NCBI RefSeq assembly: GCF_002158865.1
Contig: NZ_CP021455.1
Span: 620,001 to 684,000, forward strand
Length of the DNA stretch: 64,000 bases
Direction of reading: 5' to 3'
Source: Comamonas serinivorans
GTDB taxonomy: Bacteria; Pseudomonadota; Gammaproteobacteria; Burkholderiales; Burkholderiaceae_C
Below are positions 51,448 through 60,901 of the stretch, piece after piece. Below the pieces are notes generated by a model. It worked only from the letters and a program-made list of their open reading frames with translations. It ran no database searches and had not been told where the DNA came from. The position numbers and the translations under genes were made by a program. Position 1 is the first letter of the stretch, and each line of letters begins with the position of its first letter.

Positions 51448-52416
51448 GTGTTCAAGCAACCTTCGGTTTTTGCGCTGTCCGTGGCGCTGGCTGCCACTGG
51501 CCTGGCCGGCCTGGCCCAGGCCGACACCTGGCCGAGCAAGCCCATCAAGGTGGTGCTGCCCTACACCCCCGGCGGCTCGGTCGACACCTCGACCCGCATG
51601 GTGATGGAGCCCGTGGCCAAGGCGCTGGGCCAGCCCATCGTCATCGAGAACAAGCCCGGCGCCAACACCACCGTGGGCACGGCGCAGCTCGTGCGCTCGG
51701 CCGCCGACGGCTACACCTTCGGCATCGTGCCGGCCTCGTACGCGGCCAACTACACCCTGTTCAAGAACCTGCCGTACAAGCACAGCGACCTCGCCCCCGT
51801 GTCGCACCTGGTGGACATCCCCATGTACCTGTTCACGCGGGCGCAGACCCCGGCCAAAAACGTGAAGGAGCTGGTCGCCTGGGCCAAGACCAAGCCGGTC
51901 AGCTATGCCTCGACCGGCCCCGGGTCGACCGGCCATTTCCTGGGCGCGGCCTTCACCCTGAAAGAGGGCATCGACGGCACGCACGTGCCCTACAACGGCA
52001 GCGCCCCCATCCTGGCCGACCTGACCTCGGGCCAGATCGATTTCCTGTTCGACCCGGCCATGGTGCCCATGCCGCACGTGAAGGCCGGCACGCTCAAGGT
52101 GCTGGCCGTGAGCCTGCCCAAGCGCTGCCCCTGCACGCCCGACGTCCCCACCCTGGAAGAGGCCGGCGTGCCGGGCTTTGTGCAAAGCTCCTGGATCGGC
52201 CTGATGGCGCCTGCGGGCACGCCCAAGGCCATCGTCGATCGCCTGTCCACCGAAATCGGCAAGGCGCTGAAGAACCCCGAGCTGATCAAGAAGCTGGCCG
52301 ACATGGGCATGAGCGCACAGGGCAGCACGCCGGCGCAGTTCCAGGCCTTGATCGAGCGCGACACCCAGAACTACGCCGCCATCGCCAAGCAGGCCAACAT
52401 CTCGCTCGACCGCTGA
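51448..52416 (+). CDS. tripartite tricarboxylate transporter substrate-binding protein (Bug/TctC family)
   Basis: The protein has 322 residues with a Sec signal peptide (FALSVALAATGLAGLAQA) and the Bug fold (KVVLPYTPGGSVDTSTRMV, IVIENKPGANTTVGTAQLV, THVPYNGSAPILADLTSGQ, VPTLEEAGVPGF). CAGGAG directly before the GTG at 51448 and the signal peptide decide this GTG start over the ATG at 51319. It is only distantly similar to the receptor at 8072-9100 and uses a Sec rather than a Tat-like signal. An unusual RCPCTPD segment replaces the more common strand before the LPT motif. The ligand is unknown; it could be a substrate of the upstream SDR. Confidence 0.92.
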   Translation: MFKQPSVFALSVALAATGLAGLAQADTWPSKPIKVVLPYTPGGSVDTSTRMVMEPVAKALGQPIVIENKPGANTTVGTAQLVRSAADGYTFGIVPASYAANYTLFKNLPYKHSDLAPVSHLVDIPMYLFTRAQTPAKNVKELVAWAKTKPVSYASTGPGSTGHFLGAAFTLKEGIDGTHVPYNGSAPILADLTSGQIDFLFDPAMVPMPHVKAGTLKVLAVSLPKRCPCTPDVPTLEEAGVPGFVQSSWIGLMAPAGTPKAIVDRLSTEIGKALKNPELIKKLADMGMSAQGSTPAQFQALIERDTQNYAAIAKQANISLDR

Positions 52417-52789
52417 GGCGTGCACCTGGCGCGCTGACGGGCGATCGCGTCGCCCGCGCTGGTCGGGGTGGCAACCGCCGGTGATCCGGGCCCGCGGGGC
52501 CTCTTCGCTGAAGCGGGTGGCATTGCCTGCCACCTCAGCACCGGTCTCCCGCTGCGCACGCCCTGCGTGGTTGGCCGGGCATCGTTTGCCGCGCTGTCTA
52601 CCACTGGCGCGCCACCGACAGCGGCGCCCAGGCCTCGGTGGCGGGGTTGTGCCACTCGATCGGGGCACGCGGCTGCCCTTGGCGCCGTCATGACCGGGTG
52701 ATGACGAGGTGACGCGAGCTGTCACGGTGGCACGGCCCTTTGGCTTGCATCTTCGTCGCCTGGGCCGGCCGCCCGGACCCGGACTCGCC
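52417..52789. other. intergenic region between convergent genes
   Basis: The 373 bp contain a short hairpin (GGGCGA 52439-52444 with TCGCCC 52450-52455) 22 bp after the Bug stop, with no T-tract. No gene is supported. Confidence 0.5.
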
Positions 52790-54763
52790 TCAGGCCAGCC
52801 GGGTCCAGCGCCCGGTGGGCACGTCGAGCTGCCAGCGCTCGGGCCAGTCCTCGATGAGGCCTGAGGGTCCGGGGATGTGCTTGCCGCCCCAGACCTCGAT
52901 GACGCCCGGCGCCGTGAGCCTGGCCTGGTGGCCGTGGATCCAGCCGGGCATGGGCCTGGCCTGGTTGGCCCCCTCCTGGCTGGGCCCTTCCTGGCCATCC
53001 CCCTCGCACACGATGCGGCGCATCTGCAGGCTGTGGATGTGCAGGGCGTAGACCGGCGTGTGGCCGGGCTGGCGCTGGTGGTCGTGGCCCAGGCAGCCGA
53101 TGACGATGACCTCGTCGCCGCACAGGGTGGCGCTGTGGTGGTCGGTGGGCGGGAACACGTCCGCCGGGTAGGCGAACACGCGCCGGTCCCAGCGCGGGTC
53201 ATCGCTGCCGGCGGCGGGCGGTGTGTGCACGATGACGTCGTTGTAGATGAAGAAGTCGGGGTCGTAGCCGTCTTCGTGCTCGCCGCCGATCTGGATGCAG
53301 CGGCCATCGGGCAGCACCGTCAGGCTCTGGCCAAAGCGGTCGGTGTTCCACACGTGGGCCCAGGCTTCATCGGCAAAGCTCTGTTCTAGACCGAAGGCTT
53401 GGGCCGCGCCATAGGCCGATTCGTTGGACTCGATCATGGCCACGTGAAAGGCGCTGGTGATGTCTTCGCCGTTGTGCGTGTCCAGGCGCGGCGTGTGCTG
53501 CGCGGCGAACTCGGTGGGCGTGCAGCCCAGCAGCCACTCAGCCTGGCGCGCGTGGTCAAAGGGGTCGCCATGCGGCAGGCCCAGCCACACACGCGCGCCA
53601 TGGCGGTCCAGCGCATCGGGCGGTGCGCCATGCTGCATCAGCAGGCGCTGCATGGCGGGGCTGATGGCGGCCTCCAGGGGACTGGTCAGTTCACCGCGAA
53701 TGTGCACACTGGCGCCGGCCGCCAGCAGCAGCACGGCCAGGCGCAGGTCGTCTCTCTCCACCGCCTCGATCAGCAGCGTGCTGCCCAGGCCGCCCACGAC
53801 GGCGTCGACGTGCACACCGGGCTGCGCCAGCCACCAGCGCATGGCGTCCGGCTCGCGCGACTCGCCCACCCAGTACCCCAGCGTGTGGTCGCGCCACACC
53901 ACCTGCACGTCGGCGCCCGCGCGCCGGAGGGCCTCGAGCTTGCGCACATCGCCTTGCTGGGCCGCATATGAAATGGGCGTTCGCCCCCAGCTCTGGCGGG
54001 CTTCGAGCTGGGTGCGCAGCGCGGCCTGGGCGGGGTCGGCCAGCGCCGCCTCCAGGTCTGACGCGCTGCCCATCACCACCAGGCGGTGCAGGGGCGACCA
54101 GCCCAGCGAGGCGAAGTCGGCGCCGTGCGCGGCCATGCGGGCCAGCAGGTCGGCGCGGCCGTCGCGGGCCATGCGGTCGATGGCACGCCCATCCCAGCGC
54201 CGGCAGCCGTCGGTGGGCGCGCCTTGCGTCAGCAGCGCGTCGAGCATGGCGACCGATTTCGCCGCCTGAACGGCGTTGCAACCGTCGTCGTCCTGATGCC
54301 GCACATCGGCCCCCTGGTCCTGCCACCAGCGCACGCGGGCCAGGTCGTCGCTGTGCACGGCAGCGCGCAGGCCCGCGTTCAGCCACTGCTGCGCACTGGG
54401 CGGGGTGACCGGGAAGGTGTTCTGCTCCCAAGGCGCTGGCGTGCGCGCCACGGCACGAGCCTGGGCATCGCTGGCCAGCCAGCCCCAGGTTTTCAGCGCA
54501 TCCAGCGTGCGCGCGGTGGCGGCCGGGTCGCTGCTGGCCAGGTGCAGCAGCGCGGGCCGACCCGTGGGCAAGGCCAACGCCCGCGCCGTCGCCGGGCCCG
54601 AATCCGCCGCCACGGTCTGCAGGTAGGCCTCCAAGGCGGGCCAACGCCGCTGCGCCACGAGCAGCGACACGGCCAGCGCCTGGCGGGCGGGATCGCGTGC
54701 GGCCAGCTGCATGCAGGTGGCCGCCAGGGCCGCGTCGGTCTGCCGGGTGTCCAGGCGTTTCAT
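52790..54763 (-). CDS. ankyrin-repeat protein with kelch-like C-terminal domain
   Basis: The protein has 657 residues from the ATG at 54763. Residues about 130-430 hold divergent ankyrin repeats (LNAGLRAAVHSDDLARVRWW, GWSPLHRLVVMGSASDLEAA, GRTPISYAAQQGDVRKLEAL, STLLIEAVERDDLRLAVLLL). The C-terminal 200 residues look like kelch/beta-propeller blades: FGQSLTVLPDGRCIQIGGEH, PPTDHHSATLCGDEVIVIGC, WIHGHQARLTAPGVIEVWGG. There is no signal peptide. It is the last gene of the leftward flotillin/giant-ATPase set, 76 bp after the ATPase stop with a palindrome between them. A role in protein-protein recognition for the ATPase is inference from the two scaffold domains and the position. Confidence 0.85.
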   Translation of the reverse strand: MKRLDTRQTDAALAATCMQLAARDPARQALAVSLLVAQRRWPALEAYLQTVAADSGPATARALALPTGRPALLHLASSDPAATARTLDALKTWGWLASDAQARAVARTPAPWEQNTFPVTPPSAQQWLNAGLRAAVHSDDLARVRWWQDQGADVRHQDDDGCNAVQAAKSVAMLDALLTQGAPTDGCRRWDGRAIDRMARDGRADLLARMAAHGADFASLGWSPLHRLVVMGSASDLEAALADPAQAALRTQLEARQSWGRTPISYAAQQGDVRKLEALRRAGADVQVVWRDHTLGYWVGESREPDAMRWWLAQPGVHVDAVVGGLGSTLLIEAVERDDLRLAVLLLAAGASVHIRGELTSPLEAAISPAMQRLLMQHGAPPDALDRHGARVWLGLPHGDPFDHARQAEWLLGCTPTEFAAQHTPRLDTHNGEDITSAFHVAMIESNESAYGAAQAFGLEQSFADEAWAHVWNTDRFGQSLTVLPDGRCIQIGGEHEDGYDPDFFIYNDVIVHTPPAAGSDDPRWDRRVFAYPADVFPPTDHHSATLCGDEVIVIGCLGHDHQRQPGHTPVYALHIHSLQMRRIVCEGDGQEGPSQEGANQARPMPGWIHGHQARLTAPGVIEVWGGKHIPGPSGLIEDWPERWQLDVPTGRWTRLA

Positions 54764-54786
54764 GGTGGTCAGGAAATTGAATGGGC

Positions 54787-54834
54787 AGTATGCATGGATA
54801 TTCGATGTCAATTCATCGGAAGGCTGTGCATACT
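54787..54834. repeat. interrupted palindrome, copy 16
   Basis: The outer arms AGTATGCA and TGCATACT are perfect over 8 bp; the inner arms CGATG (54803-54807) and CATCG (54814-54818) are perfect. It lies between the giant ATPase stop (5 bp away) and the ankyrin protein start. Confidence 0.9.
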
Positions 54835-54839
54835 CCTCA

Positions 54840-57800
54840 TCAATCGTCGCCTGGCTTGGCCGCATCGGCCTCGCCCAGCTGGTCGATCTGCTGCTGCACG
54901 CGGGTCATTTCGGCGTGGTTGACCTGGCCCACGCCCAGGCGTTCCACGGCCGTGACCAGCGGCATGATGAGCTGCCGGTAGGTGACGGAGAGCGACAGCA
55001 GCGCGTCGATCATGCGTTGGCTTTCGGCCGCCTGGCTGTTGGCGGCCAGCGTCTGGGTGCTGGCCTCCAGCGTGTGCACGGCGCGCGCCGTGGCGTCCAG
55101 GCTGGCGCGCAGCTGCTGCTGCGACTGGGCCTGGCCGCTTTCCAGCTGGGTGGCCAGCTGGGCAATGGCGGCCAGCGGCGTCGCCAGTTGCTCGGTCAGC
55201 GCGTGCTGGCTCTGCTGCAGCGGCTGCAGCTGGCGCGTCTGTTGCTCGATGAGGCGCGTCATCTGCGCGGCCAATTGCGTCGAGAGTTGTTGGCCCAGGT
55301 GCTGGCCCAATTGCTCACCCAGGCGTTCACCGAATTGGCCACTCAACTCACCACCCAGCGCCTGCACGGTGTCGGCCAGGGGCTGCTTGGGCTGCAGCTC
55401 GGCCACGCTGCGCGCGATGTCGATGAGGCCGTTGGTGACGCGGATGCTGGGGTCGTCGCTGGCGCCGCCGATCTTCTTGTGGCGCTGGTAGTCGGCCACG
55501 ATGGCCTGCCAGCGGGCCTGCTCGTCCTCGCTGGGGCGGCCCAGCAGGTGGGCCAGCTGCAGCAGGTTTTCCTCGGCGCCCGTGGTCAGCGTTTGCGCTT
55601 CGCCGCGGTAGTGGTCGCGCACGAGGTTGTCGAGCTCGTCGTCGCGCATCAATGCCGTCACCTGCGGCGCCAGGCGCGTCATGTTGCGGTAGCTGCCCTG
55701 CAGGCGGAACGGCGGCTTGGTGCGGTAGGCATCGTCCTGGGCGGCCGATTCGATGTAGCCCAGGTTGACCTTGAGCAGCACGTCGCGCACCTTGAACAGG
55801 CGCTGCAGCAGTGCCTTGAGCTCGTCGAGCTCGGCCGCGCTGTAGGGGTGCGAGAACGCGCCGGGCTCGATCACCTCGCCCTGCGCCAGGCGCACCAGCA
55901 GGTGCACGTCCTTGGGCTCGCGCGAGGCCAGCGGCAGCGTCACCGGGTTGGCCGTCAGCGCGTTCTCGATGTACGAGAGCGCGAACACGGCCTCGCGGCC
56001 CGAGAGCACGTCGCCCAGGTTGTAGATGTCGGCGCGGTTGGCCAGCATGTCCGGAATGCGGAACACGTCGCCCGATTCGGTGTAGGGGTTGCCCGCCATG
56101 ACCACCGCGAAGCGCTTGCCGCGCATGTCCCAGGTACGCGGCTGGCCGTTCCACACGCCTTCGATGCGGCGTGTGCCGTCGGCCAGGGCGATGAACTTCT
56201 GCAGGAACTCGGGGTGGGTGTGCTGGATGTCGTCCAGGTACAGCATCACGTTCGAGCCCATGGCCAGGCCCAGGTTGAGCTTCTCCAGCTCCTGCCGCGC
56301 CGCGCTGTTGGGCGCGGTGCTGGGGTCGATGCTGGTGACGCTGTGGCCCAGCGCGGGGCAGTTGATGCGCACGAACACCAGCCCGAGGCGGTCGGCCACG
56401 TACTCCATGAGGGTGGTCTTGCCGTAGCCCGGGGGCGAGATCAGCAGCAGCATGCCCATGCGGTCGGTGCGGGCCTGCTCGCCCGAGGCGCCAATCTGCT
56501 TGGCCAGGTTGTGGCCAATGAGGGGCAGGTAGACCTCGTCGATGAGCCGGTTGCGCACGAAGGTGGAGAGCGGCTTGGCCTGGAACTGCGCCAGGTGCAG
56601 GCGCTTTTTTTCGTCGGCCAGCAGGTCGTGGCGCAGCGCCTGCAGGGCGTTGAACCCGGCCACGGCCCAGCTGCGGTGCTGGCGCACGCGGCGCCAGAAG
56701 TCGTTGAGGTTGACCGCCAGCTGGCCCTCGTGGATGCGCGGGTGTTCGCTGCGCAGGCCCGTGGCGAGGCCGTCCAGCTCGGCGGCCACGCGGTCGCGCG
56801 GCAGGTCAAAGGCGATGGCGGTGGCGGCGTCGTCGATCCACGCCGCATGGTTTGCGGGGGTGCCGTCGCCGGCCGTTGAGGCTGCCTGCTGTTTCTCGGC
56901 ATACGCGGCCACCCAGTGGCGGGCGAGGCGCCAGCGCTCGATGGGGGCGGCGGCCGCCAGGTCGCGCTGCCAGGACTGGGCCAGGCCGCCCACATCCAAT
57001 TGCCGGTGCAGGGCCTGGGCCAGGTCCTGGCCCGGCGCGCTGATGCGCCAGTGCACGCCGTCGGCTTGCTCGGGCTGTGCCAGCTCGCGCACCAGGTAGC
57101 CCGCGGCTTCGTGGCACAGGGTGGCGACCAGCGCGCTGCGCTGGCCGACGCGGCCGGCGTCGCTGTCCGACGCGCTGCGCGGCAGCTCGATGGCGAGCGA
57201 CGCGGCGAGGTCGGGCAGCAGGGTCTGGCTGATTTCGGGCCGCTGGCCGGCAAACTGGATCAGCTGCTGCGCGAGCTCGTCCTCCAGGGCCTGCAGCGGG
57301 CCGGGCTGGCCAAAGGCCTTGCCGATCTGCACCGCGCTGCGCGCACGCCGCAGCAGCGACTGGCGGTTTTCCTCGCGCATGCCTTCCAGCCAGTAGAGCA
57401 GGGCGAAGGCGCGCTCGGCCGCGCCATGCACCAGCAGGCCGGCGGCGCCTTGCATGGGGGCGATCAGGCGCACCAGGGTGAGCGCGTCGTCGTCGTGGAT
57501 GCCGCGCTGGTAGCCCTCCTGGTAGCGGCTGGCGGCAAACCGGCGCAGCGATTCGACGGCGGCTTCGGGCAGCTCGAGCTGCGTCGATCCGGTGGCCGTG
57601 GCGGCCTGTTGCAGCTGCAGCTGCAAGGCGTCCCACCTCAGCTCGAGGTCGCCGCGCTGCACGGCGGTGAACCACTCGCTGGCCAGGTATTCGGCGCGCG
57701 CGAGCTGCGCGTTTTCAGACACCAGCGCCTGCTGCCAGAAGGGGCGCAGCGCCTCCAGGCGGGTGTCGCTGACGGGGGCCAGGTAGTCGGTGCCGGTGAT

Positions 57801-60533
57801 CTGCCAGGCCAGGCCATCGCCATGGCCCACCAGCGTGAGGTCCAGCGGCTGCCGGTTGACCGTGAAGGTGTGTGTGCCGAGTTTGATGCCTTCGCCGCCG
57901 GCCGACAGCTCGCGCTGGTCGCGCACCGCGCGCACGGCCTGGTCGCGGGCGGTTTTCAGCCGCGTGTCGATGTCGTCGGCGGCCACGTCGGCGCCGAGCT
58001 TGCGCAGCTCCACCAGCTGCTCGCGCAGCTTGCCCAGCATGGGGTCGGAGGCGAAGTAGCTGTGCACCTGCGCCAGGTCGGTGAAACTGGCGATGCGGCG
58101 CGGGATGCCGTCGAGCACGCGCGCGGCGGCATCGCCCAGCGCCTTGGCGCGGCGTTGCTGGGCTTCCACCAGGCTCTGGCGGCGTGCCGACAGGGCTTCG
58201 TAGACGGTTTCGCGTTGCGTCGCGATGTCGGCCAAGAAGTCTTCCTGCTCGGAAAAGCGCGCCTCGATTTCCTCGAGCTGGGCCAGCAGGCGCGTCAGCG
58301 CGTCGTCGCACTTTTCGGGCGTGTCGGCCAGCTCGAGGGCGTTTTCCACCGCCTGGGCAAACAGCTTGAACTGGGCGCCGAACTCGGCGCGTTGTTCGGC
58401 CGCGCCCAGGCTGCGCCGGCGCTGGCGCGCGTCGGCGCGCAGGCGGTTGATGTCGGCATAGAGCAGGGCGATGCGGTCGAGGATGGCCGTGCGCTGCACG
58501 GCGTCGCCGCCGGGCAGGCCGCCCAGCTGCTCGCTGAGCAGGTCCAGGCCGGCCGCCTCGCGGTCCAGCGCGTCGAGCTGCTCGCCGATCAGCGTGGCGG
58601 TCTGCGCGTTCGGCAAGGCCGCGGCCACGTCGGCCAGGGCTTTCTTCTGGCCGTCGAACGCCTTGTCGTCGGCCAGGAAGACCATGGCGCGTTCGCCCAC
58701 CCGCTGCTGCTCGGTGGCGATCTGGGCCGCCATCTCGTCCAGGCGGGCGAGGTCCACGTAGCGCAGCTCGCGCAGCAGGTGCAGCTCGCCCTGGCGCTGG
58801 CGCAGCTTGTCCAGCGCCACGACGAAGTCGCTCGGCGAGCGCCACATCTGGCTGGCGATCTCCGTCATCAGCTGGCGCTGCTGGCCCTCGGCCTTTTGCA
58901 GCGCGCGCGCGGTCTCCTCACGGATGGTCTCGACCTTCTCGAACTCGGCCAGCGTGGCCTGCGCGGCCTGTTCGATGGCCTGCAGGTCGGCGGCCACGCG
59001 CTGGGCTTCGTCGGCGTCGAGCCAGAAGTAGGCGTCGCGTGCGCGCTGGCTCTGGCGGATCAGGTCTTCGTAGGCCGTGCGGGTGGGGGTCTGCTCGCGC
59101 ACGGCGCGTGCGATGGCCATGAGGTCGGACACGCCGCGCACCAGGTCGGCATTGCCCACGCGGCCGAAGAAGCCGGTGCCGGTGGGCTGCCTGGCGGCGT
59201 ACTCCTCGGTGGCAAACGGCGTTTGCCACAGCTGCATGGGGTGCACGCGCGTGGCCTCGCCGCGCGTGGCCTGAAACACCAGCAGGCGCCCATCGGGAAA
59301 GCGGCTGTAGCCGTCGGCCAGGATGGGTGTGGCCAGGGTCTTGTCGATCAGGTTGTAGGTGAAGATGGCGTAGCAACCGGCATCGAGCGTGGAGGGGCTG
59401 CCCTGCGGCGCCGGCACGGTGCCGTAGAAGATGTAGGCCACGTCTTCGCCATTGGGCGAGCGCAGCATGCGGGTGAAGCGCAGCTGGTCGGTCAGGTCCT
59501 CGGGCAGGTCAAAGCGCTTGAACTCGCCCGACTGCAGGTAGTAGCCGCCCGGAAAGATGATGCCGTGGTCCTCGGGCAGCTGCATGCACGAGGCGCCGAT
59601 GGCGTCGATGCGCACGACCTGGCGCGTGCGCTCGTTGTAGACCAGGTAGCGCGACTCGGGCTCGCGGTAGGGGCGAATCTGCAGCAGGATGAGTCGGCCC
59701 AGCCGGGCGTAGGCGACCTCGGCGTCGCCCAGGGCCTGGTTGGGGTCATCCACAGGCTCCTCGTAGATGCCTTCGCCCAGCTCGGTGTTGTTCTCGACCT
59801 TGACGGTCAGCGTGCCGCCCGTGGTTTCGACGAAGACCGTGTCGAGGATGTTGATGTGCGGGTGGGCACCGCCCACGTGCTGCTCGCGCGTGACGGTGGT
59901 CCAGGTGAAGTCGTGGCTGGGCGGCGGCACGATGTCGCGCTCGCCGCGGTTGTCCACATACTTGAGCGAGCCGTCCGACTCGCGGCGCCAGCGGAAGACG
60001 CGGATGTCGCTGGCCGTCTGGCCGATCTGGAAGGCCGCCAGCACGAACTCGTTGGTGGGGCGCAGCAGCTGCAGCGTCGCCTGCTTGTAGTAGGTGTAGA
60101 GCTCGTTGAAGTCCGACAGGAAGCGCGCGTCGTTGAGGAAGGTCTGCTCCATGGGCACGCGGACCAGCTCGTCGGTCTCGCTGCCATCGGCGCTGTCGCT
60201 GTGGTGGTTCAGCTCGTAGACCGCGAACACGTCGTCCACGCTGGTCTCGCGCCGCAGCCCCATGAACACGTTGTAGCCGAAGAGCAGGCGGTTGCCCTTG
60301 AGGTAGACCAGGTCGCGCGGCACGCAGTTGTGCTCGGTGCGGGCGCGCAGGCGCGTGAGCAGGTGCTGCTCGCGCTGGCCAAACTGCTCGATGCGGGCGG
60401 CGTTGAGCTGCTGGGTCTTGGCCAGCAGCTGGTCGCCTTGTGCCATGAGGCGCTTTTTCAGCAGGTCGTAGCTGCTGGAATCGGCCACGCTGGCGTCAAT
60501 GGCGTCGGCGGGCGGGGTGACGGCATCGGTCAT
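54840..60533 (-). CDS. giant AAA+ ATPase ('DNA repair ATPase'-like), 1,897 residues
   Basis: The longest gene here. After a short helix (25-65) the first 440 or so residues look like a beta-propeller or repeated-strand domain (VYLKGNRLLFGYNVFMG; FPDGRLLVFQATRG). A long coiled-coil region (about 470-890) and a mixed helical region follow. One AAA+ module lies near residues 1350-1500: Walker A PPGYGKTTLMEY (about 1367), Walker B VMLYLDDIQH (about 1431), sensor-like VVMAGNPYTESGDVFRIPD (about 1480) and DMLANRADIYNLGD, closest to the MoxR/RavA style. The C-terminus (about 1725-1830) has Gln-rich amphipathic repeats (FGERLGEQLGQHLGQQL). Similar proteins are often labelled DNA repair ATPase, but I know of no experimental function. 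It is flanked by flotillin and ankyrin genes. Confidence 0.88.
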   Translation of the reverse strand: MTDAVTPPADAIDASVADSSSYDLLKKRLMAQGDQLLAKTQQLNAARIEQFGQREQHLLTRLRARTEHNCVPRDLVYLKGNRLLFGYNVFMGLRRETSVDDVFAVYELNHHSDSADGSETDELVRVPMEQTFLNDARFLSDFNELYTYYKQATLQLLRPTNEFVLAAFQIGQTASDIRVFRWRRESDGSLKYVDNRGERDIVPPPSHDFTWTTVTREQHVGGAHPHINILDTVFVETTGGTLTVKVENNTELGEGIYEEPVDDPNQALGDAEVAYARLGRLILLQIRPYREPESRYLVYNERTRQVVRIDAIGASCMQLPEDHGIIFPGGYYLQSGEFKRFDLPEDLTDQLRFTRMLRSPNGEDVAYIFYGTVPAPQGSPSTLDAGCYAIFTYNLIDKTLATPILADGYSRFPDGRLLVFQATRGEATRVHPMQLWQTPFATEEYAARQPTGTGFFGRVGNADLVRGVSDLMAIARAVREQTPTRTAYEDLIRQSQRARDAYFWLDADEAQRVAADLQAIEQAAQATLAEFEKVETIREETARALQKAEGQQRQLMTEIASQMWRSPSDFVVALDKLRQRQGELHLLRELRYVDLARLDEMAAQIATEQQRVGERAMVFLADDKAFDGQKKALADVAAALPNAQTATLIGEQLDALDREAAGLDLLSEQLGGLPGGDAVQRTAILDRIALLYADINRLRADARQRRRSLGAAEQRAEFGAQFKLFAQAVENALELADTPEKCDDALTRLLAQLEEIEARFSEQEDFLADIATQRETVYEALSARRQSLVEAQQRRAKALGDAAARVLDGIPRRIASFTDLAQVHSYFASDPMLGKLREQLVELRKLGADVAADDIDTRLKTARDQAVRAVRDQRELSAGGEGIKLGTHTFTVNRQPLDLTLVGHGDGLAWQITGTDYLAPVSDTRLEALRPFWQQALVSENAQLARAEYLASEWFTAVQRGDLELRWDALQLQLQQAATATGSTQLELPEAAVESLRRFAASRYQEGYQRGIHDDDALTLVRLIAPMQGAAGLLVHGAAERAFALLYWLEGMREENRQSLLRRARSAVQIGKAFGQPGPLQALEDELAQQLIQFAGQRPEISQTLLPDLAASLAIELPRSASDSDAGRVGQRSALVATLCHEAAGYLVRELAQPEQADGVHWRISAPGQDLAQALHRQLDVGGLAQSWQRDLAAAAPIERWRLARHWVAAYAEKQQAASTAGDGTPANHAAWIDDAATAIAFDLPRDRVAAELDGLATGLRSEHPRIHEGQLAVNLNDFWRRVRQHRSWAVAGFNALQALRHDLLADEKKRLHLAQFQAKPLSTFVRNRLIDEVYLPLIGHNLAKQIGASGEQARTDRMGMLLLISPPGYGKTTLMEYVADRLGLVFVRINCPALGHSVTSIDPSTAPNSAARQELEKLNLGLAMGSNVMLYLDDIQHTHPEFLQKFIALADGTRRIEGVWNGQPRTWDMRGKRFAVVMAGNPYTESGDVFRIPDMLANRADIYNLGDVLSGREAVFALSYIENALTANPVTLPLASREPKDVHLLVRLAQGEVIEPGAFSHPYSAAELDELKALLQRLFKVRDVLLKVNLGYIESAAQDDAYRTKPPFRLQGSYRNMTRLAPQVTALMRDDELDNLVRDHYRGEAQTLTTGAEENLLQLAHLLGRPSEDEQARWQAIVADYQRHKKIGGASDDPSIRVTNGLIDIARSVAELQPKQPLADTVQALGGELSGQFGERLGEQLGQHLGQQLSTQLAAQMTRLIEQQTRQLQPLQQSQHALTEQLATPLAAIAQLATQLESGQAQSQQQLRASLDATARAVHTLEASTQTLAANSQAAESQRMIDALLSLSVTYRQLIMPLVTAVERLGVGQVNHAEMTRVQQQIDQLGEADAAKPGDD

Positions 60534-60580
60534 GGTGGAAGACGTTCCTGTGGCGTGCGGGCACGCGGATCAAATGTGGG

Positions 60581-60630
60581 CAGTATGGTGGTGTTGCCGT
60601 TTTCTCTGAAACGACCATGAGTGGATACTG
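60581..60630. repeat. interrupted palindrome, copy 17
   Basis: The outer arms CAGTAT and ATACTG are perfect; the inner arms CGTTT (60598-60602) and AAACG (60609-60613) are perfect. It lies 48 bp upstream of the giant ATPase start. Confidence 0.9.
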
Positions 60631-60705
60631 CTGGCAAGGAGGGGTTACTGCGGCCAACGAAACCGGTGGCACGAGATCGGCGACAGTGGCCTGTCCCAGC
60701 GCCTG

Positions 60706-60733
60706 CCGGTGCAGGCCACAGGGCCTGCACCGG
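60706..60733. terminator. 12-bp perfect GC hairpin, possible terminator or processing site
   Basis: CCGGTGCAGGCC and GGCCTGCACCGG pair perfectly over 12 bp around an ACAG loop. There is no T-tract, so intrinsic termination is not proved; it could lower or delay transcription of the ATPase gene after flotillin. Confidence 0.5.
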
Positions 60734-60901
60734 GTTGGCGCCCCAGTGCGCTGCCTGTTGGACTGGCGGCGCGGGGGCGGGCTCGGATCACCTGGGGGGC
60801 AGGCCATGCACAGGCTGGACCGGTGCAGGGGCGCAGGGGTCATCCAGGTGCAGGGCCTGCAGACCAGGCCGTTGGCGTTCACGCGGCCCCATCGGGTGGC
60901 G

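Larger units (their letters stand above)
60534..60901. other. flotillin-ATPase intergenic region
   Basis: The 368 bp hold a palindrome copy (60581-60630) and a very stable GC hairpin (60706-60733). No gene is supported. Confidence 0.6.

Noticed and set aside
56916..60620. A 1,234-residue plus-strand open frame
   Set aside because: It is an antisense shadow of the giant ATPase, produced by high GC content.
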